From Conexibacter sp. (GTDB lineage Bacteria; Actinomycetota; Thermoleophilia; Solirubrobacterales; Solirubrobacteraceae): a stretch of 35,150 nucleotides of DNA. Within the stretch, counting starts at the first letter, position 1, and each line of letters begins with the position of its first letter. The position numbers and the translations under genes are program-made. Below are positions 14,844 to 23,705 of the stretch, in pieces. The stretch spans positions 1 to 35,150 of the forward strand of contig JAOPZA010000135.1 in the NCBI GenBank assembly GCA_025964325.1, in the 5' to 3' direction. The notes under the pieces are model-generated. The model worked only from the letters and a program-made list of their open reading frames with translations. It had not been told where the DNA came from and made no database searches.

Positions 14844-15047
14844 ATGGATACGAGAGCGATGAAGATCGACGACTTGAAGGCCCGCGTGGCCCGGGAGGAC
14901 TACGACGTGGATCCCGATGCGGTGGCCGACGCGTTCGTGAACCGCATGCTGGCCGTGCACCGCGCACTACGGCGCAGCGACGTGCGCGAGCTGCTCGGCG
15001 ACGGGCTCGACGAGATCTCGCTGTTCCCTCACAGCTCGTGCTCGTAG
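14844..15047 (+). CDS. Small FlgM-like (anti-sigma factor type) protein
   Basis: The 67-residue product (or 62 from the second ATG at 14859) has the segment [21 protein letters not shown]. It matches the C-terminal FlgM pattern of a helix, then [G/E]-x-Y-x-V-D-x-x-x-[V/I]-A, and a second helix ([10 protein letters not shown]). FlgM proteins bind and inhibit the flagellar sigma factor 28. No flagellar genes lie nearby, so it may be an orphan regulator or a look-alike. Its last 19 bases overlap the end of thiL, which comes from the other strand. No strong ribosome-binding site is seen, so the start is uncertain. The frame is open further upstream to 14703, but that part spans the hairpin and is not protein-like. 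Confidence 0.6.
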   Translation: MDTRAMKIDDLKARVAREDYDVDPDAVADAFVNRMLAVHRALRRSDVRELLGDGLDEISLFPHSSCS

Positions 15048-15982
15048 CCGCTCGCGGCCAGCGGCGCGCCCGCGGCTGAGCGCAGCTCGACGGCGGGGTC
15101 GCCGTCCGCGACCGTCCCGATCCAGGTCAGCGCCGCCGCCGCCTCTGCGGCCGCCCGCGCCTGCGGTGGCACGCAGACGCACAGCTCGTAGTCCTCGCCC
15201 GCGGTCGCGGCGAAGGCGGCCGGCTCGCGGCCGAGCGAGCGCGCCACGTCCGCGACGCCGGGCGCGAGCGGAAGCCGCGCGGCGTCGAGCAGCAGCCGCA
15301 CGCCGCTGCGCCGCGCGATGTGGCCGGCGTCGGTCGCGAGCCCGTCGGAGAGGTCGATCATCGCGTGGGCGCCGGCGCGCGCGAGCGCGCGACCCTCCGC
15401 GAGGCGCGGCTGCGGGCGCAGGTAGCGGCGCGTCAGCTCCGCGGGGCCGGTCGCCGCGCCGTCGAGGATCGCGAGGCCGGCGCCGGAGGCGCCGAGCGTG
15501 CCGGTGACGCCGACGAGGTCCCCCGCTCGGGCGCCGTCGCGGCCGACGAGCGCGGACGCCTCGTCGGCCCAGCCGACGACGGTGACCGCGAGCACGAGCG
15601 CCGGGCCGCGCGCGAGGTCGCCGCCGGCGATCGCGACGCCGCTGTCGGCAGCGAGCGCCTGCGCGGAGCGGAACAGCGCCAGCACGTCGTCCTCGCCGAG
15701 GCCGGGCGGCAGCACGACCGCGAGGTACGCCTCGCCCGGGTCCGCGCCCATCGCGGCGAGGTCGGAGAGCGCGCCGGCGAGCGCGCGGTGGCCGATGTCG
15801 GCCAGCGACGCGTGTCCGTCGCGGCGGCGGAAGTGGACGTCCTCGACCATCGTGTCGACGGACGTGACGGCGTAGGGGCGGGCGCGAACGACGGCCGCGT
15901 CGTCGCCGATCCAGCGCACGACGCGGTCGTGGTCGTGCGCCAGGATCGTCTGGAGCGCCTCGATCAGCGCGAGCTCGCGCAC
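15029..15982 (-). CDS. thiL: Thiamine-monophosphate kinase
   Basis: ThiL phosphorylates thiamine monophosphate to thiamine diphosphate, the cofactor form. The GTG at 15982, 13 bp after the infA stop, gives 317 residues beginning [10 protein letters not shown], as usual for the family. Conserved elements are IGDDAAVV (about 24-31), [11 protein letters not shown] with the metal-binding Asp, and [12 protein letters not shown] (the AIR-synthase-like dimer motif). GDL (AIAGGDLAR), [27 protein letters not shown] and ATAGEDYEL follow. All the expected Asp residues are present. Downstream of infA, so probably translated from the same transcript. Its 3' end overlaps the FlgM-like gene by 19 bp. Confidence 0.95.
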   Translation of the reverse strand: MRELALIEALQTILAHDHDRVVRWIGDDAAVVRARPYAVTSVDTMVEDVHFRRRDGHASLADIGHRALAGALSDLAAMGADPGEAYLAVVLPPGLGEDDVLALFRSAQALAADSGVAIAGGDLARGPALVLAVTVVGWADEASALVGRDGARAGDLVGVTGTLGASGAGLAILDGAATGPAELTRRYLRPQPRLAEGRALARAGAHAMIDLSDGLATDAGHIARRSGVRLLLDAARLPLAPGVADVARSLGREPAAFAATAGEDYELCVCVPPQARAAAEAAAALTWIGTVADGDPAVELRSAAGAPLAASGYEHEL

Positions 15983-15995
15983 GGAGGCGCGGGCC

Positions 15996-16214
15996 TCAAC
16001 GGTGGCGGTAGACGATGCGCGCGCGGTCGAGGTCGTACGGCGACAGCTCGCAGCGCACACGATCACCCGGCAGGATGCGGATGCGGAAACGGCGCATCTT
16101 GCCCGCCACGTGGCCGAGGACGATGTGGTCGTTGTCGAGTCTCACGCGGAACATGGCGTTCGGCAGGGCCTCGATCACCTCGCCCTCGAGTTCGACCTTC
16201 TCTTCCTTCGGCAA
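15996..16214 (-). CDS. infA: Translation initiation factor IF-1
   Basis: IF-1 is the small S1/OB-fold factor that binds the ribosomal A site during initiation. The 72-residue protein matches the family throughout: [41 protein letters not shown] and [15 protein letters not shown]. The frame starts with TTG at 16214 (giving MPKEEKVE), preceded by TAGGA six bases away; an overlapping ATT is out of frame. No ATG or GTG is available near the expected N-terminus. In many bacteria infA lies with the secY/rpmJ ribosomal genes. Here it precedes thiL, with a 136-bp upstream gap that should hold its promoter. Confidence 0.96.
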   Translation of the reverse strand: MPKEEKVELEGEVIEALPNAMFRVRLDNDHIVLGHVAGKMRRFRIRILPGDRVRCELSPYDLDRARIVYRHR

Positions 16215-16350
16215 TGCGTGTCCTATCTCGTTCTAGATGATGGCGCGCGTACGCAGGCCGCGCCCGCGCCCACGTGTCTAACGGTACCAAGCCCGTGCGG
16301 GCCGGGAGCGAGGCGACGCCCGGCGGCCGGGTGCGCCCGCCGGGGCGGCG

Positions 16351-18573
16351 TCAGGGGGTCGGCGCGGCGCCGCCGCCGCTCTGGCCGCCACCGCCACCGC
16401 CGCCACCGCCACCGCCGGCCGCGGGCGGCGTCTGCGTCTGCGGCGGCTGCTGCGGTGGGTTGGCGAAGGCGCCGTTGTTGGTCGCGCCGCCGCCCCCGCC
16501 GCCGCTCGTCCCGTTCCCGTTCCCGTTGCCGCCGCCCGTGCTGGCGCCGTTGGTGCCGTTGGTCGTGCCGTTGCCGTTGCCGTTGTTGCCGGAGCCGCCG
16601 TCGGCCTGTCCCTGCGTCTGGTACCTGCCGTCCCACGGCGCGCTCGCGAAGGGGGTTCTCGGCGCCGGGAAGTCGTCGCAGTAGCTGCCCTTGATGCTGC
16701 CCATGAACTGCTGCCAGATCGGTCCGGCGATCGTCGCGCCGAAGACGGTCCCGTAGCCCGGCACGTAGCCCATCGGCTGGGTCGACTTCGGATAGCCGGT
16801 CCAGACCGCCGTCGAGAGTCTCGGCGTGAAGCCGTCGAACCAGCCGTCGGTGTTGTTGCTGGTCGTGCCGGTCTTGCCCGCGGCCGGGCAGCCGATCGAC
16901 AGGCCGACGCCGGTGCCGTGGTCGATCACGCCCTTCAGCGCGCTGATCACCTTCGCGGTCTGGCCGTCGGTGAACTCGCGTCTGCGGGTCGACTTGCCGA
17001 CGTCGACCGTGCCGTCGGGCTTGACGACTCTCTCGATCGCGGTGGCCGTGTTGCGCACGCCGCCGTCGGCGATCGTCGCGAAGGCGTTCGCCATCTCGAG
17101 CGGGGAGACGCCGTAGGTGAGGCCGCCGATCGCCTCGGCCGGGTACGAGTCGAGCTTCGAGGTGACGCCCATGTCATACGCCGTCTGCGTGATTCTCTGC
17201 GGCGTCACGTCGGCGCCGAGCTGCGCGTAGACGGTGTTGTCGGACTTCGCCATCGCCTCCGTCAGGCTGATCGAGCCGCTGTAGGAGTGGTCGTCGGTCT
17301 GCACGTGCCAGGTCGGCGCGAGCGGATCCCAGCCGGGCATCAGCTCGTGCGAGTTGTAGCTGGTCGAGTCGGGGTCGACGCCGAGGCGCACGGCTGCCAT
17401 CAGGTCGATCGCCTTGAAGGTCGAGCCGGGCTGCCGGCGGCCCTGCGTCGCGTAGTTGAAGTTCGTGCCGCCGTTGCTCTGGCCGTAGGTCGCGGAGGAC
17501 GCCATGGCGAGGATGTGGCCGTTCGCGGGGTCGATCGTCACGAGCGCCGCCGAGGGCTGGCCGGGCTGGTTGAGGTGGTCGGAGATCGATCTGCGCGCGA
17601 GCGTCTGGTAGTTCAGGTTGATCGTCGTGTAGACCTTCAGCCCGCCCTCGTTGACGCGCGTCTTGCCGTAGCGGTGGTTCAGCTCCTCGCGGACGTAGTC
17701 GAAGAAGAACTGCTCGCGGCGCTGCGCGTAGTAGTTGTTCTGCTTGACGCCCAGCGGCGCGCGGACGGCCTTGTCGGCCTGCGCCAGCGTCAGGTACTTG
17801 GCCTTCACCATCGACTGCAGCACCTCGTTGCGCCGGCGCTTCGCGCGGTCCGGGTGCAGGAACGGGTTGTAGTCCGTCGGCGCCTGCGGCAGGCCGGCCA
17901 GCAGCGCCGACTCGGGCAGCGTCAGCTGCGCCGGGGTCTTGTCGAAGAACATCCGCGCCGCCGCCGCGACCCCGACCGCGGTCTTGCCGCCGACGGTGCC
18001 GTACGGCACGTTGTTCAGGTACGCGGTCAGGACCCACTCCTTCGAGTGCTGCTTCTCCAGCTCGTCGGCGAGCTTCGCCTCGCGGATCTTGCGCGTCAGC
18101 GTCTTCTTCAGGCGGTCCTGCGGGATGTAGAGGTTGCGCACCAGCTGCATCGTCAGCGTCGAGCCGCCCTGCGCCGCGCTGTCGGAGCTGACGTTCTTGA
18201 GCGCCGCGCGGGCGATGCCGACGTAGTCGACGCCGCCGTGCTGGTAGAAGCGCCGGTCCTCGATCGCGACGGTCGCGCGCTTGAGGACGCGCGGGATCGC
18301 CGTCGAGGCGATCGCGGTCCGCAGCGTGTCCCCGGCGATGAAGCCGAGGCGCGTGCCGTCGGCGGCGTAGACCGTCGAGATGCCGCCCTGGGGCTTCGGT
18401 CTCAGCTGGTCGATGCTCGGCGTGTCGTCGAGCACGGAGACGACCCAGCCGGCGGCGGCGATGCCGGCCGCGACGCAGCAGAGCAGCGCCACCACGAGCG
18501 TGGCGATCAGGACGTGGCGGACGGGTCGCCCGCGGTTGCGCCTGCGGCGCTTCTGTCGTTCTCGGCGGCTCAC
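16351..18573 (-). CDS. Class A penicillin-binding protein (transglycosylase/transpeptidase)
   Basis: This enzyme polymerises and cross-links peptidoglycan at the outer face of the membrane. From the GTG at 18573 it has 740 residues: a basic N-tail (RRERQKRRRRNRGR), a TM helix at about 20-45, and a GT51 domain. The GT51 domain has Glu105 in VAIEDRRFYQHGG, GGSTLTMQLVRN at 136-147 and KEWVLTAYLN. The transpeptidase domain has the SxxK motif S384-T-F-K387, the SDN motif at 444-446 and KTG at 567-569. After about residue 655 the protein becomes a Gly/Asn/Thr/Pro-rich tail with a run of about 12 glycines. The start is the only good one in frame, but no clear ribosome-binding site precedes it. It lies 163 bp downstream of mscS. 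Confidence 0.95.
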   Translation of the reverse strand: MSRRERQKRRRRNRGRPVRHVLIATLVVALLCCVAAGIAAAGWVVSVLDDTPSIDQLRPKPQGGISTVYAADGTRLGFIAGDTLRTAIASTAIPRVLKRATVAIEDRRFYQHGGVDYVGIARAALKNVSSDSAAQGGSTLTMQLVRNLYIPQDRLKKTLTRKIREAKLADELEKQHSKEWVLTAYLNNVPYGTVGGKTAVGVAAAARMFFDKTPAQLTLPESALLAGLPQAPTDYNPFLHPDRAKRRRNEVLQSMVKAKYLTLAQADKAVRAPLGVKQNNYYAQRREQFFFDYVREELNHRYGKTRVNEGGLKVYTTINLNYQTLARRSISDHLNQPGQPSAALVTIDPANGHILAMASSATYGQSNGGTNFNYATQGRRQPGSTFKAIDLMAAVRLGVDPDSTSYNSHELMPGWDPLAPTWHVQTDDHSYSGSISLTEAMAKSDNTVYAQLGADVTPQRITQTAYDMGVTSKLDSYPAEAIGGLTYGVSPLEMANAFATIADGGVRNTATAIERVVKPDGTVDVGKSTRRREFTDGQTAKVISALKGVIDHGTGVGLSIGCPAAGKTGTTSNNTDGWFDGFTPRLSTAVWTGYPKSTQPMGYVPGYGTVFGATIAGPIWQQFMGSIKGSYCDDFPAPRTPFASAPWDGRYQTQGQADGGSGNNGNGNGTTNGTNGASTGGGNGNGNGTSGGGGGGATNNGAFANPPQQPPQTQTPPAAGGGGGGGGGGGQSGGGAAPTP

Positions 18574-18736
18574 GGGCTGGGAGGAGTGCGGCGGGGACCG
18601 GATCGGGTGACCCGCGAATCCGTCGCGCTCGATCCGGTGGAGCTGGGAAAGTCTATCCAGGTCGATGTTCGGGCCCGCGGGCGCGGGTCCTGCCCGTACG
18701 GCCGCCGATGCCGCGCTCTGCGTGGCGCGCAGGCGC

Positions 18737-19543
18737 TCAGGCGGTTGCGAAGGGCGCCAGCAGCCCTTCGGCGCGCAGCGCCCGCAGGGCATCGGCGCGC
18801 AGCGCGGAGGCGCTCGCCAGGCGCTCCGCCGGCGTCACCCTGCCGCGGGCGACGGTGTAGTGCACGCCGTCCGGCGTGATCTCCGCGACGCGCACGACCG
18901 GCGGCTGCTCGAGCGCCGCCAGCGCCGCCAGCACCTGGTCGCTGTCGACCGCGTGCGGCAGCCAGAGCGCGACCTCGAGCGCGACCAGCGGCTCGACGAT
19001 GCTGTCGTTGCGCAGCACGCCGCCGGCCAGCCGCTCGTTCGGGATGTAGATGCGACCGCCGTCGCCGCCGCGCACGACGGTGTAGTTCAGCTGCACGTCC
19101 TCGACCGTCCCGGAAGCGTCCTCGATCGTGACGCTGTCGCCGATCCGCAACGGCTGCGCGACCGTCAGCATCACGCCGGCGATCAGGTTCGCGAGCGTCT
19201 GGCGGGCGGCGAAGCCGACGACCGCGGCGAGCAGGGCGCTCGAGGCCAGCACGCCGGTCGCGAGGCGGTTCAGGCCGGCGAACTGCGAGATCGCGATCAT
19301 GATCCCGACCGTCAGGATCACGAGCATCACGAGCCGGCGCAGGAAGCGCAGGCGCGTGTCGACGACCGCCGTCAGCTCGCTGCCGACGACCGCCCGCGCG
19401 AGCCGCCGGCCGCGGCGGAAGACGGCGCGGTCGACGAGCCAGGCGATCGCAACCGCGAGCACCAGGCTCAGCAGCGCGGTCAGCTCGTGCGAGTGCTTCG
19501 TGAGAAACGAGGTGGCGAGGATGGGAACATCGTGGACGAGCAT
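18737..19543 (-). CDS. Small-conductance mechanosensitive channel (MscS family)
   Basis: MscS channels open under membrane tension and release solutes on osmotic downshock. The ATG at 19543 gives 268 residues. Three TM helices lie at about 18-36, 63-82 and 91-110. The third carries the pore-lining AVVGFAARQTLANLIAGVMLT. A beta domain follows (LRIGDSVTIEDASGTVEDVQLNYTVVR and IYIPNERL), then a C-terminal alpha/beta domain. All parts of the MscS core are present. Its start codon overlaps that of the divergent PIG-V-like gene in a CATG palindrome, so one of the two starts is doubtful. Upstream of the PBP on the same strand. Confidence 0.92.
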   Translation of the reverse strand: MLVHDVPILATSFLTKHSHELTALLSLVLAVAIAWLVDRAVFRRGRRLARAVVGSELTAVVDTRLRFLRRLVMLVILTVGIMIAISQFAGLNRLATGVLASSALLAAVVGFAARQTLANLIAGVMLTVAQPLRIGDSVTIEDASGTVEDVQLNYTVVRGGDGGRIYIPNERLAGGVLRNDSIVEPLVALEVALWLPHAVDSDQVLAALAALEQPPVVRVAEITPDGVHYTVARGRVTPAERLASASALRADALRALRAEGLLAPFATA

Positions 19544-20876
19544 GGACCGCGAGCGTACCGTCACCCTCGGCAGTGCCCGGGCACCTTGGCGCAACCTGCC
19601 GCGCCCCGGACCGGAGACCGCGCTCGCGTTGCGCGAGTCGTGGCGGGCGCTGTGGACGTCGCGGCTGGCGGTCTGGGTCGCCGGCGTCCTCGGCCTCCTC
19701 TGGATCGGCCGCGTGCCGAACACGGCCGGCTTCGACCCGCGCCGGCTGACCGAGCCGTTCTCGGCCTTCGGCGACATCCTCGTCGGCCCGTTCGCGCGCT
19801 GGGACTCGGTCTGGTTCCTCTCCGTCGCGCGCGACGGCTACGGCCCGGCCGCGGGCGACCACGCGAAGGCCGCCTTCTTCCCGCTCTACCCGCTGCTGGT
19901 CCACGTCGGCGGCTGGATCGTCCGCTCGCAGCTGCTCGCCGGCGTGCTGATCTCGCTCGCCTGCTTCCTCGCCGCGCTCGTGCTGCTGCACCGGCTCGCG
20001 GCGATCGAGCTGGGCCTCGACGACGCCCGCGGCACGATCCTGCTGCTCGCCTTCTTCCCGACCGCGCTGTTCTTCTCGGCCGTCTACTCCGAGTCGCTCT
20101 TCCTGCTGCTGACCGTCGGCGCGGTGCTGGCGGCGCGGCAGGGTCGCTGGGCGTGGGCGGGGGTCGCCGGCCTGCTGGCGGCGCTGACGCGCAACAGCGG
20201 GGTGCTGCTGCTCGTGCCGCTCGTGCTGCTGTTCCTCTACGGACCGCGCGCCGACCGCCCGCTGCCGCCGGAGGCCGAGCCGCGCGGCGGCTGGCGGCGC
20301 CTGCTGCCCCGTCACTCGCTGACGCCGGAGCTGCTGTGGCTCGCGCTCGTGCCGCTCGGGCTGGTGCTCTACTGCGCCTACTGCGCGGCCGCGCTCGGCG
20401 ACGCGCTCGCGCCGTTCCACGTGCAGAAGCTGTGGTTCCGTCACTTCGTCCCGCTCGGCGCCGCGACCGACGGCGCGCGCGCAGCCTGGCTCGGCCTGCG
20501 CCAGCTCGTGCACGGCTCGCCGACGCCGGTCTACTTCCGCGCCGGCGGCGGCGACGCGTTCTCGGTCGCGGCGCAGAGCCTGATGCTGTTCGGCTTCCTC
20601 GTGCTCGTCGTCGGCGGCGTGGTCGGCGCGCTGCGGCGGCTGCCGTTCGCCTACGGCGCCTACGCCGGCGTCGCGCTGCTGTTCACCGTCTCGAACCCGA
20701 TCGACGCGCAGCCGCTGATCTCGCTGCCGCGCTACGTCGTCGTGCTGTTCCCGCTGCAGATGTGGCTGGCGCAGTGGTGCGGACGGCGCGGCGGGGTCGA
20801 GCGCGCGGTCGGCGTCAGCGCCGTCCTGCTGGGGCTGTTCGCGGCGCAGTTCGCGCGGTGGGCGTTTGTTGCATGA
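19542..20876 (+). CDS. PIG-V-like mannosyltransferase, polytopic membrane protein
   Basis: The family to which this belongs transfers mannose from a lipid carrier to lipid-linked acceptors outside the membrane. The 444-residue product (ATG at 19542) has about ten hydrophobic segments and the marker FARWDSVWFLSVARDGYG near residue 90, matching the RWD-[ST]-x-x-[FL]-x-x-I-A-x-x-GY pattern of PIG-V. FFPLYPLL and FFPTALFFSAVYSESLFLLL further support the assignment. The first 16 codons have untypical third positions, so the true start may be the TTG at 19629. It is the first gene of a plus-strand series with the HAD, CPBP, L,D-transpeptidase and pyrE genes. The natural acceptor in this organism is unknown. 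Confidence 0.85.
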   Translation: MDRERTVTLGSARAPWRNLPRPGPETALALRESWRALWTSRLAVWVAGVLGLLWIGRVPNTAGFDPRRLTEPFSAFGDILVGPFARWDSVWFLSVARDGYGPAAGDHAKAAFFPLYPLLVHVGGWIVRSQLLAGVLISLACFLAALVLLHRLAAIELGLDDARGTILLLAFFPTALFFSAVYSESLFLLLTVGAVLAARQGRWAWAGVAGLLAALTRNSGVLLLVPLVLLFLYGPRADRPLPPEAEPRGGWRRLLPRHSLTPELLWLALVPLGLVLYCAYCAAALGDALAPFHVQKLWFRHFVPLGAATDGARAAWLGLRQLVHGSPTPVYFRAGGGDAFSVAAQSLMLFGFLVLVVGGVVGALRRLPFAYGAYAGVALLFTVSNPIDAQPLISLPRYVVVLFPLQMWLAQWCGRRGGVERAVGVSAVLLGLFAAQFARWAFVA

Positions 20877-20973
20877 GTGGAACCGCTCGGCCGGGTGGAA
20901 CCTGCGCCCAGAGGGCTTGGTTCCATTGGAAGAACTCGCCCAGGGGGCTCGTCCTTCCGCGGCGGATGACCCT

Positions 20974-21663
20974 ATGAGCGCCGCGCCGCGCGCCTTCTTG
21001 CTGGATGCCCTCGGCACGCTGCTCGAGCTGGAGCCGCCGGCGCCGCTGCTGCGCCGTGAGCTGCGCGCGCGCTTCGGGCTCGAGCTGAGCGCCGAGGAGG
21101 CGGTCGCCGCGGTGCGGGCCGAGATCGCCTACTACCGCGCGCACCACGACGAGGCGCGTGACCGGCCCGCGCTCGCGCGCCTGCGGCACGACTCGGCCGC
21201 CGCCCTCCGGGCCGCGCTGCCGCCCGCCGCCGCGGAGCTGGCGCTCGAGCCGCTGACCGAGGCGCTGCTCGCCTCGCTGCGCTTCCCGCCCTACGCGGAG
21301 GTGACGGGCGTCCTGCGGCGGGCGCGAGCGACCGGCATCCGGCTCGTCGTCGTCTCCAACTGGGACGTCTCGCTGCACGACGCGCTCGCCGCCGCGGGCC
21401 TCGACCGGCTGCTCGACGCGACCGTCACCTCGGCCGAGTTCGGCGCCGCCAAGCCGGACCCCGCGATCTTCGCCCACGCGCTCGAGCTCGCCGGCGTCGC
21501 CGCGGCCGAGGCCGTCCACGTCGGCGACAGCGTCGAGGCCGACGTCGAGGGCGCGCGCGCCGCCGGCATCGAGCCCCTGCTGGTCGTGCGGGGCGACGCG
21601 CCGCCGCCGGACGGCGTCCGCGCGATCCGCACGCTGCGGGAGCTGCCCGGCCTCGATCCGTAA
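20974..21663 (+). CDS. HAD-superfamily hydrolase
   Basis: A 229-residue cytoplasmic hydrolase from the ATG at 20974. HAD motif I is FLLDALGTLLEL near residue 10. The nucleophile Asp is kept, but the second Asp of the common DxDxT pattern is Leu, as seen in haloacid dehalogenase-type and DREG-2-like members. Motif II is LVVVSNWD, motif III the Lys in GAAKPDPAIF, and motif IV HVGDSVEADVEGARAAG. An alpha-helical cap sits between motifs I and II (about 25-110). Likely a phosphatase of unknown substrate. The open frame reaches 20866, but the upstream codons do not look coding. The stop lies 10 bp before the CPBP protease gene. Confidence 0.88.
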   Translation: MSAAPRAFLLDALGTLLELEPPAPLLRRELRARFGLELSAEEAVAAVRAEIAYYRAHHDEARDRPALARLRHDSAAALRAALPPAAAELALEPLTEALLASLRFPPYAEVTGVLRRARATGIRLVVVSNWDVSLHDALAAAGLDRLLDATVTSAEFGAAKPDPAIFAHALELAGVAAAEAVHVGDSVEADVEGARAAGIEPLLVVRGDAPPPDGVRAIRTLRELPGLDP

Positions 21664-21673
21664 CCTTCCTCGG

Positions 21674-22558
21674 GTGCGCCCCAGCTCCCCCTCGACGCCG
21701 CCGCTGCCAGAGCTGCCGGAGCTGCCGGACGGCGTGACCCCGAGGCGCCTGCCGCAGCCGCGGATGGAGGACGAGCCGCTGCCGCACTGGCAGCCGTGGA
21801 CGGCGCCGGTCGCGCTGATCTCGGCCTTCGCGATCGCGATCGTCGGCGGCCTCCTCATCGGCGCGATCTCGACCGCCTTCGGCGCCAGCATCGACCATCC
21901 GCCGCCGGCCGTGAACGTGCTCAGCACGGTCGTGCAGGACGGGGCGTTCATCGCCTGCGCGCTGATCTTCGCGCGCATGACCGACCCGCTGCGGCCGGGC
22001 TTCTTCGGCCTGCGCCGCACGCCGCTGTGGCCGGCGGTCGGCTGGGTCGCGCTGGCGGCCGTCGGCTTCTACCTGCTGAGCGGCGTGTGGGCGCAGCTCG
22101 TGGACATCAAGCAGACCGACCAGCTGCCGAGCGACCTCGGCACGAAGGACAGCGTCGTCGCGCTGATCGCGGTCTGCGTGCTCGTGACCGTGATCGCGCC
22201 GATCGCGGAGGAGTTCCTCTTCCGCGGCTTCTTCTTCACCGCGTTGCGACGCTGGCGCGGCCCCTGGCCGGCGGCCCTCATCACCGGCCTCGTGTTCGGC
22301 GCGATCCACGCCGGCTCCGCGCCGGCCGCGTTCCTCGTACCGCTCGCGCTGCTCGGCTTCCTGCTCTGCATCGTGCGCTGGAGAACCGGGTCGCTGCTGC
22401 CGTGCGTCGCCCTCCACGCGCTCAACAACGCGATCGCGTTCGGCGCCAACGAGGCGAACTGGAACGTGTGGCAGACGATCCTGCTGATGATCGGCTCCAT
22501 CTGCGCCGTGCTGCTGGTGCTGCGGCCGTTCCTGGAGCCGCAGACGCGCTCGATCTGA
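21674..22558 (+). CDS. CPBP-family intramembrane metalloprotease
   Basis: These membrane proteases (Rce1/Abi group) cut substrates within the bilayer. The GTG at 21674 gives 294 residues. A Pro/Leu-rich cytoplasmic N-terminus of about 40 residues precedes roughly seven or eight TM helices. The catalytic motifs are present: EExxxR as PIAEEFLFRG, the FxxxH motif as VFGAIHAG, and the HxxxN/D motif as ALHALNNAIAFG. The N-terminal repeat of PELPELPD is unusual but short. It lies 10 bp after the HAD gene and 48 bp before the L,D-transpeptidase, hence likely the same transcript. The substrate is unknown. Confidence 0.92.
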   Translation: MRPSSPSTPPLPELPELPDGVTPRRLPQPRMEDEPLPHWQPWTAPVALISAFAIAIVGGLLIGAISTAFGASIDHPPPAVNVLSTVVQDGAFIACALIFARMTDPLRPGFFGLRRTPLWPAVGWVALAAVGFYLLSGVWAQLVDIKQTDQLPSDLGTKDSVVALIAVCVLVTVIAPIAEEFLFRGFFFTALRRWRGPWPAALITGLVFGAIHAGSAPAAFLVPLALLGFLLCIVRWRTGSLLPCVALHALNNAIAFGANEANWNVWQTILLMIGSICAVLLVLRPFLEPQTRSI

Positions 22559-22606
22559 CGGCGCCGCGTGCTGTCGCGTGCACGCTCAACTACTATCTCG
22601 GCCCTG

Positions 22607-23701
22607 ATGAACCGTGCCACCGCTCTGACCACCGCCGCCGTCACCGTCGCGCTCGTCGCGCTGCCGGCCGCCGCGTCCGCTGAGCCGTCGCTCACCCCGG
22701 CCGCCACGACGACGCCGACGACCACCACGCCGGCCGCCACGACTCCGACGACGACGCCGACGACGCCCACCAAGGCACCGGCGAAGAAGCCCGCGGCGAA
22801 GCCGAAGGCACCGAAGCCGAAGGCGAAGCCGAAGCCCGCTCGTCTCTCGCTCACGCTCGCCGCCGGGGAGTACCACGTCGGCAAGCAGACCTTGGCGATG
22901 GCGGGGCGCACGGTCCGCGTCGACGGGCGCATCGCCCCGTACGTGGCGGCCCAGACGATCGTCGTCCACGTCTGGCGCGGGCACAAGAAGATCAAGGACG
23001 TGACGGTCAGCCCGAAGCCGACGAAGACGAAGCAGACGGCGAGCTTCAGCGTCAGCTTCGTCAGTGACGCCGGCGGTCCGGTCGAGGTCGCCGCCGTCCA
23101 CCGCGGCACCGCGCAGCAGGCGCGCGTCGAGCACACGACGGCGCTGACCGTCGTGACGCCGTCGACGAGCGGGCCGTTCGTCGGGCTGCTGCAGCAGAAG
23201 CTCGCCGCCGTCGGCTACGCGACGCCGCAGGACGGCAGCTGGGGTCCCGCGACGGCGCGCGCGGTGCTCGCCTTCCGCAAGGTCAACGGCCTGAGCCGCA
23301 CGAGCGAGATCACCCCGACGGTCGTCGACCGCCTCCTGGTCGGCGCGGGTGGCTTCCACGTGCGCTACCCGCAGCACGGCCGCCACGTCGAGGCGAACCT
23401 CGGTCAGCAGGTGCTCGCGCTCATCGACAACGGCAAGGTCCTGCGCGCCTACATCACCAGCTCGGGCAAGCCCTCGACGCCGACGGTGCTCGGAACGTTC
23501 CGCTTCTACTGGAAGGACCCGGGGACGAACGCGAAGGGCATGGTCGACTCGAACTACTTCATCGGCGGCTACGCGATCCACGGCTACTACGACGTGCCCA
23601 CCTACAACGCCAGCCACGGCTGCCTGCGGATCCCGATCCCGGACGCCGCGTCGGTGTTCAACTGGGTTCGGATCGGGAACATCGTCGACGTCTACTACTA
23701 G
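22607..23701 (+). CDS. L,D-transpeptidase with peptidoglycan-binding domain
   Basis: This secreted enzyme makes 3-3 cross-links in peptidoglycan or attaches proteins to it. From the ATG at 22607 it has 364 residues: a signal peptide (cleavage after AASA, about residue 25), and a Thr/Pro/Lys/Ala linker (about 26-78). An Ig-like beta domain and a peptidoglycan-binding domain follow (VGLLQQKLAAVGY, then DGSWGPATARAVLAFRKVNGL). The YkuD domain has the catalytic HG and SHGCLR motifs (His337, Cys339) near its end. The linker fits the crossing of a thick wall. A TACTAT box 23-28 bases upstream could be a -10 element. The pyrE start is 4 bp downstream. Confidence 0.94.
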   Translation: MNRATALTTAAVTVALVALPAAASAEPSLTPAATTTPTTTTPAATTPTTTPTTPTKAPAKKPAAKPKAPKPKAKPKPARLSLTLAAGEYHVGKQTLAMAGRTVRVDGRIAPYVAAQTIVVHVWRGHKKIKDVTVSPKPTKTKQTASFSVSFVSDAGGPVEVAAVHRGTAQQARVEHTTALTVVTPSTSGPFVGLLQQKLAAVGYATPQDGSWGPATARAVLAFRKVNGLSRTSEITPTVVDRLLVGAGGFHVRYPQHGRHVEANLGQQVLALIDNGKVLRAYITSSGKPSTPTVLGTFRFYWKDPGTNAKGMVDSNYFIGGYAIHGYYDVPTYNASHGCLRIPIPDAASVFNWVRIGNIVDVYY

Positions 23702-23705
23702 GCCG

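Noticed and set aside
16375-16420. CCACCG triplet-like repeat as a CRISPR or regulatory repeat
   Set aside because: It encodes the poly-glycine tail of the PBP and has no spacer structure.
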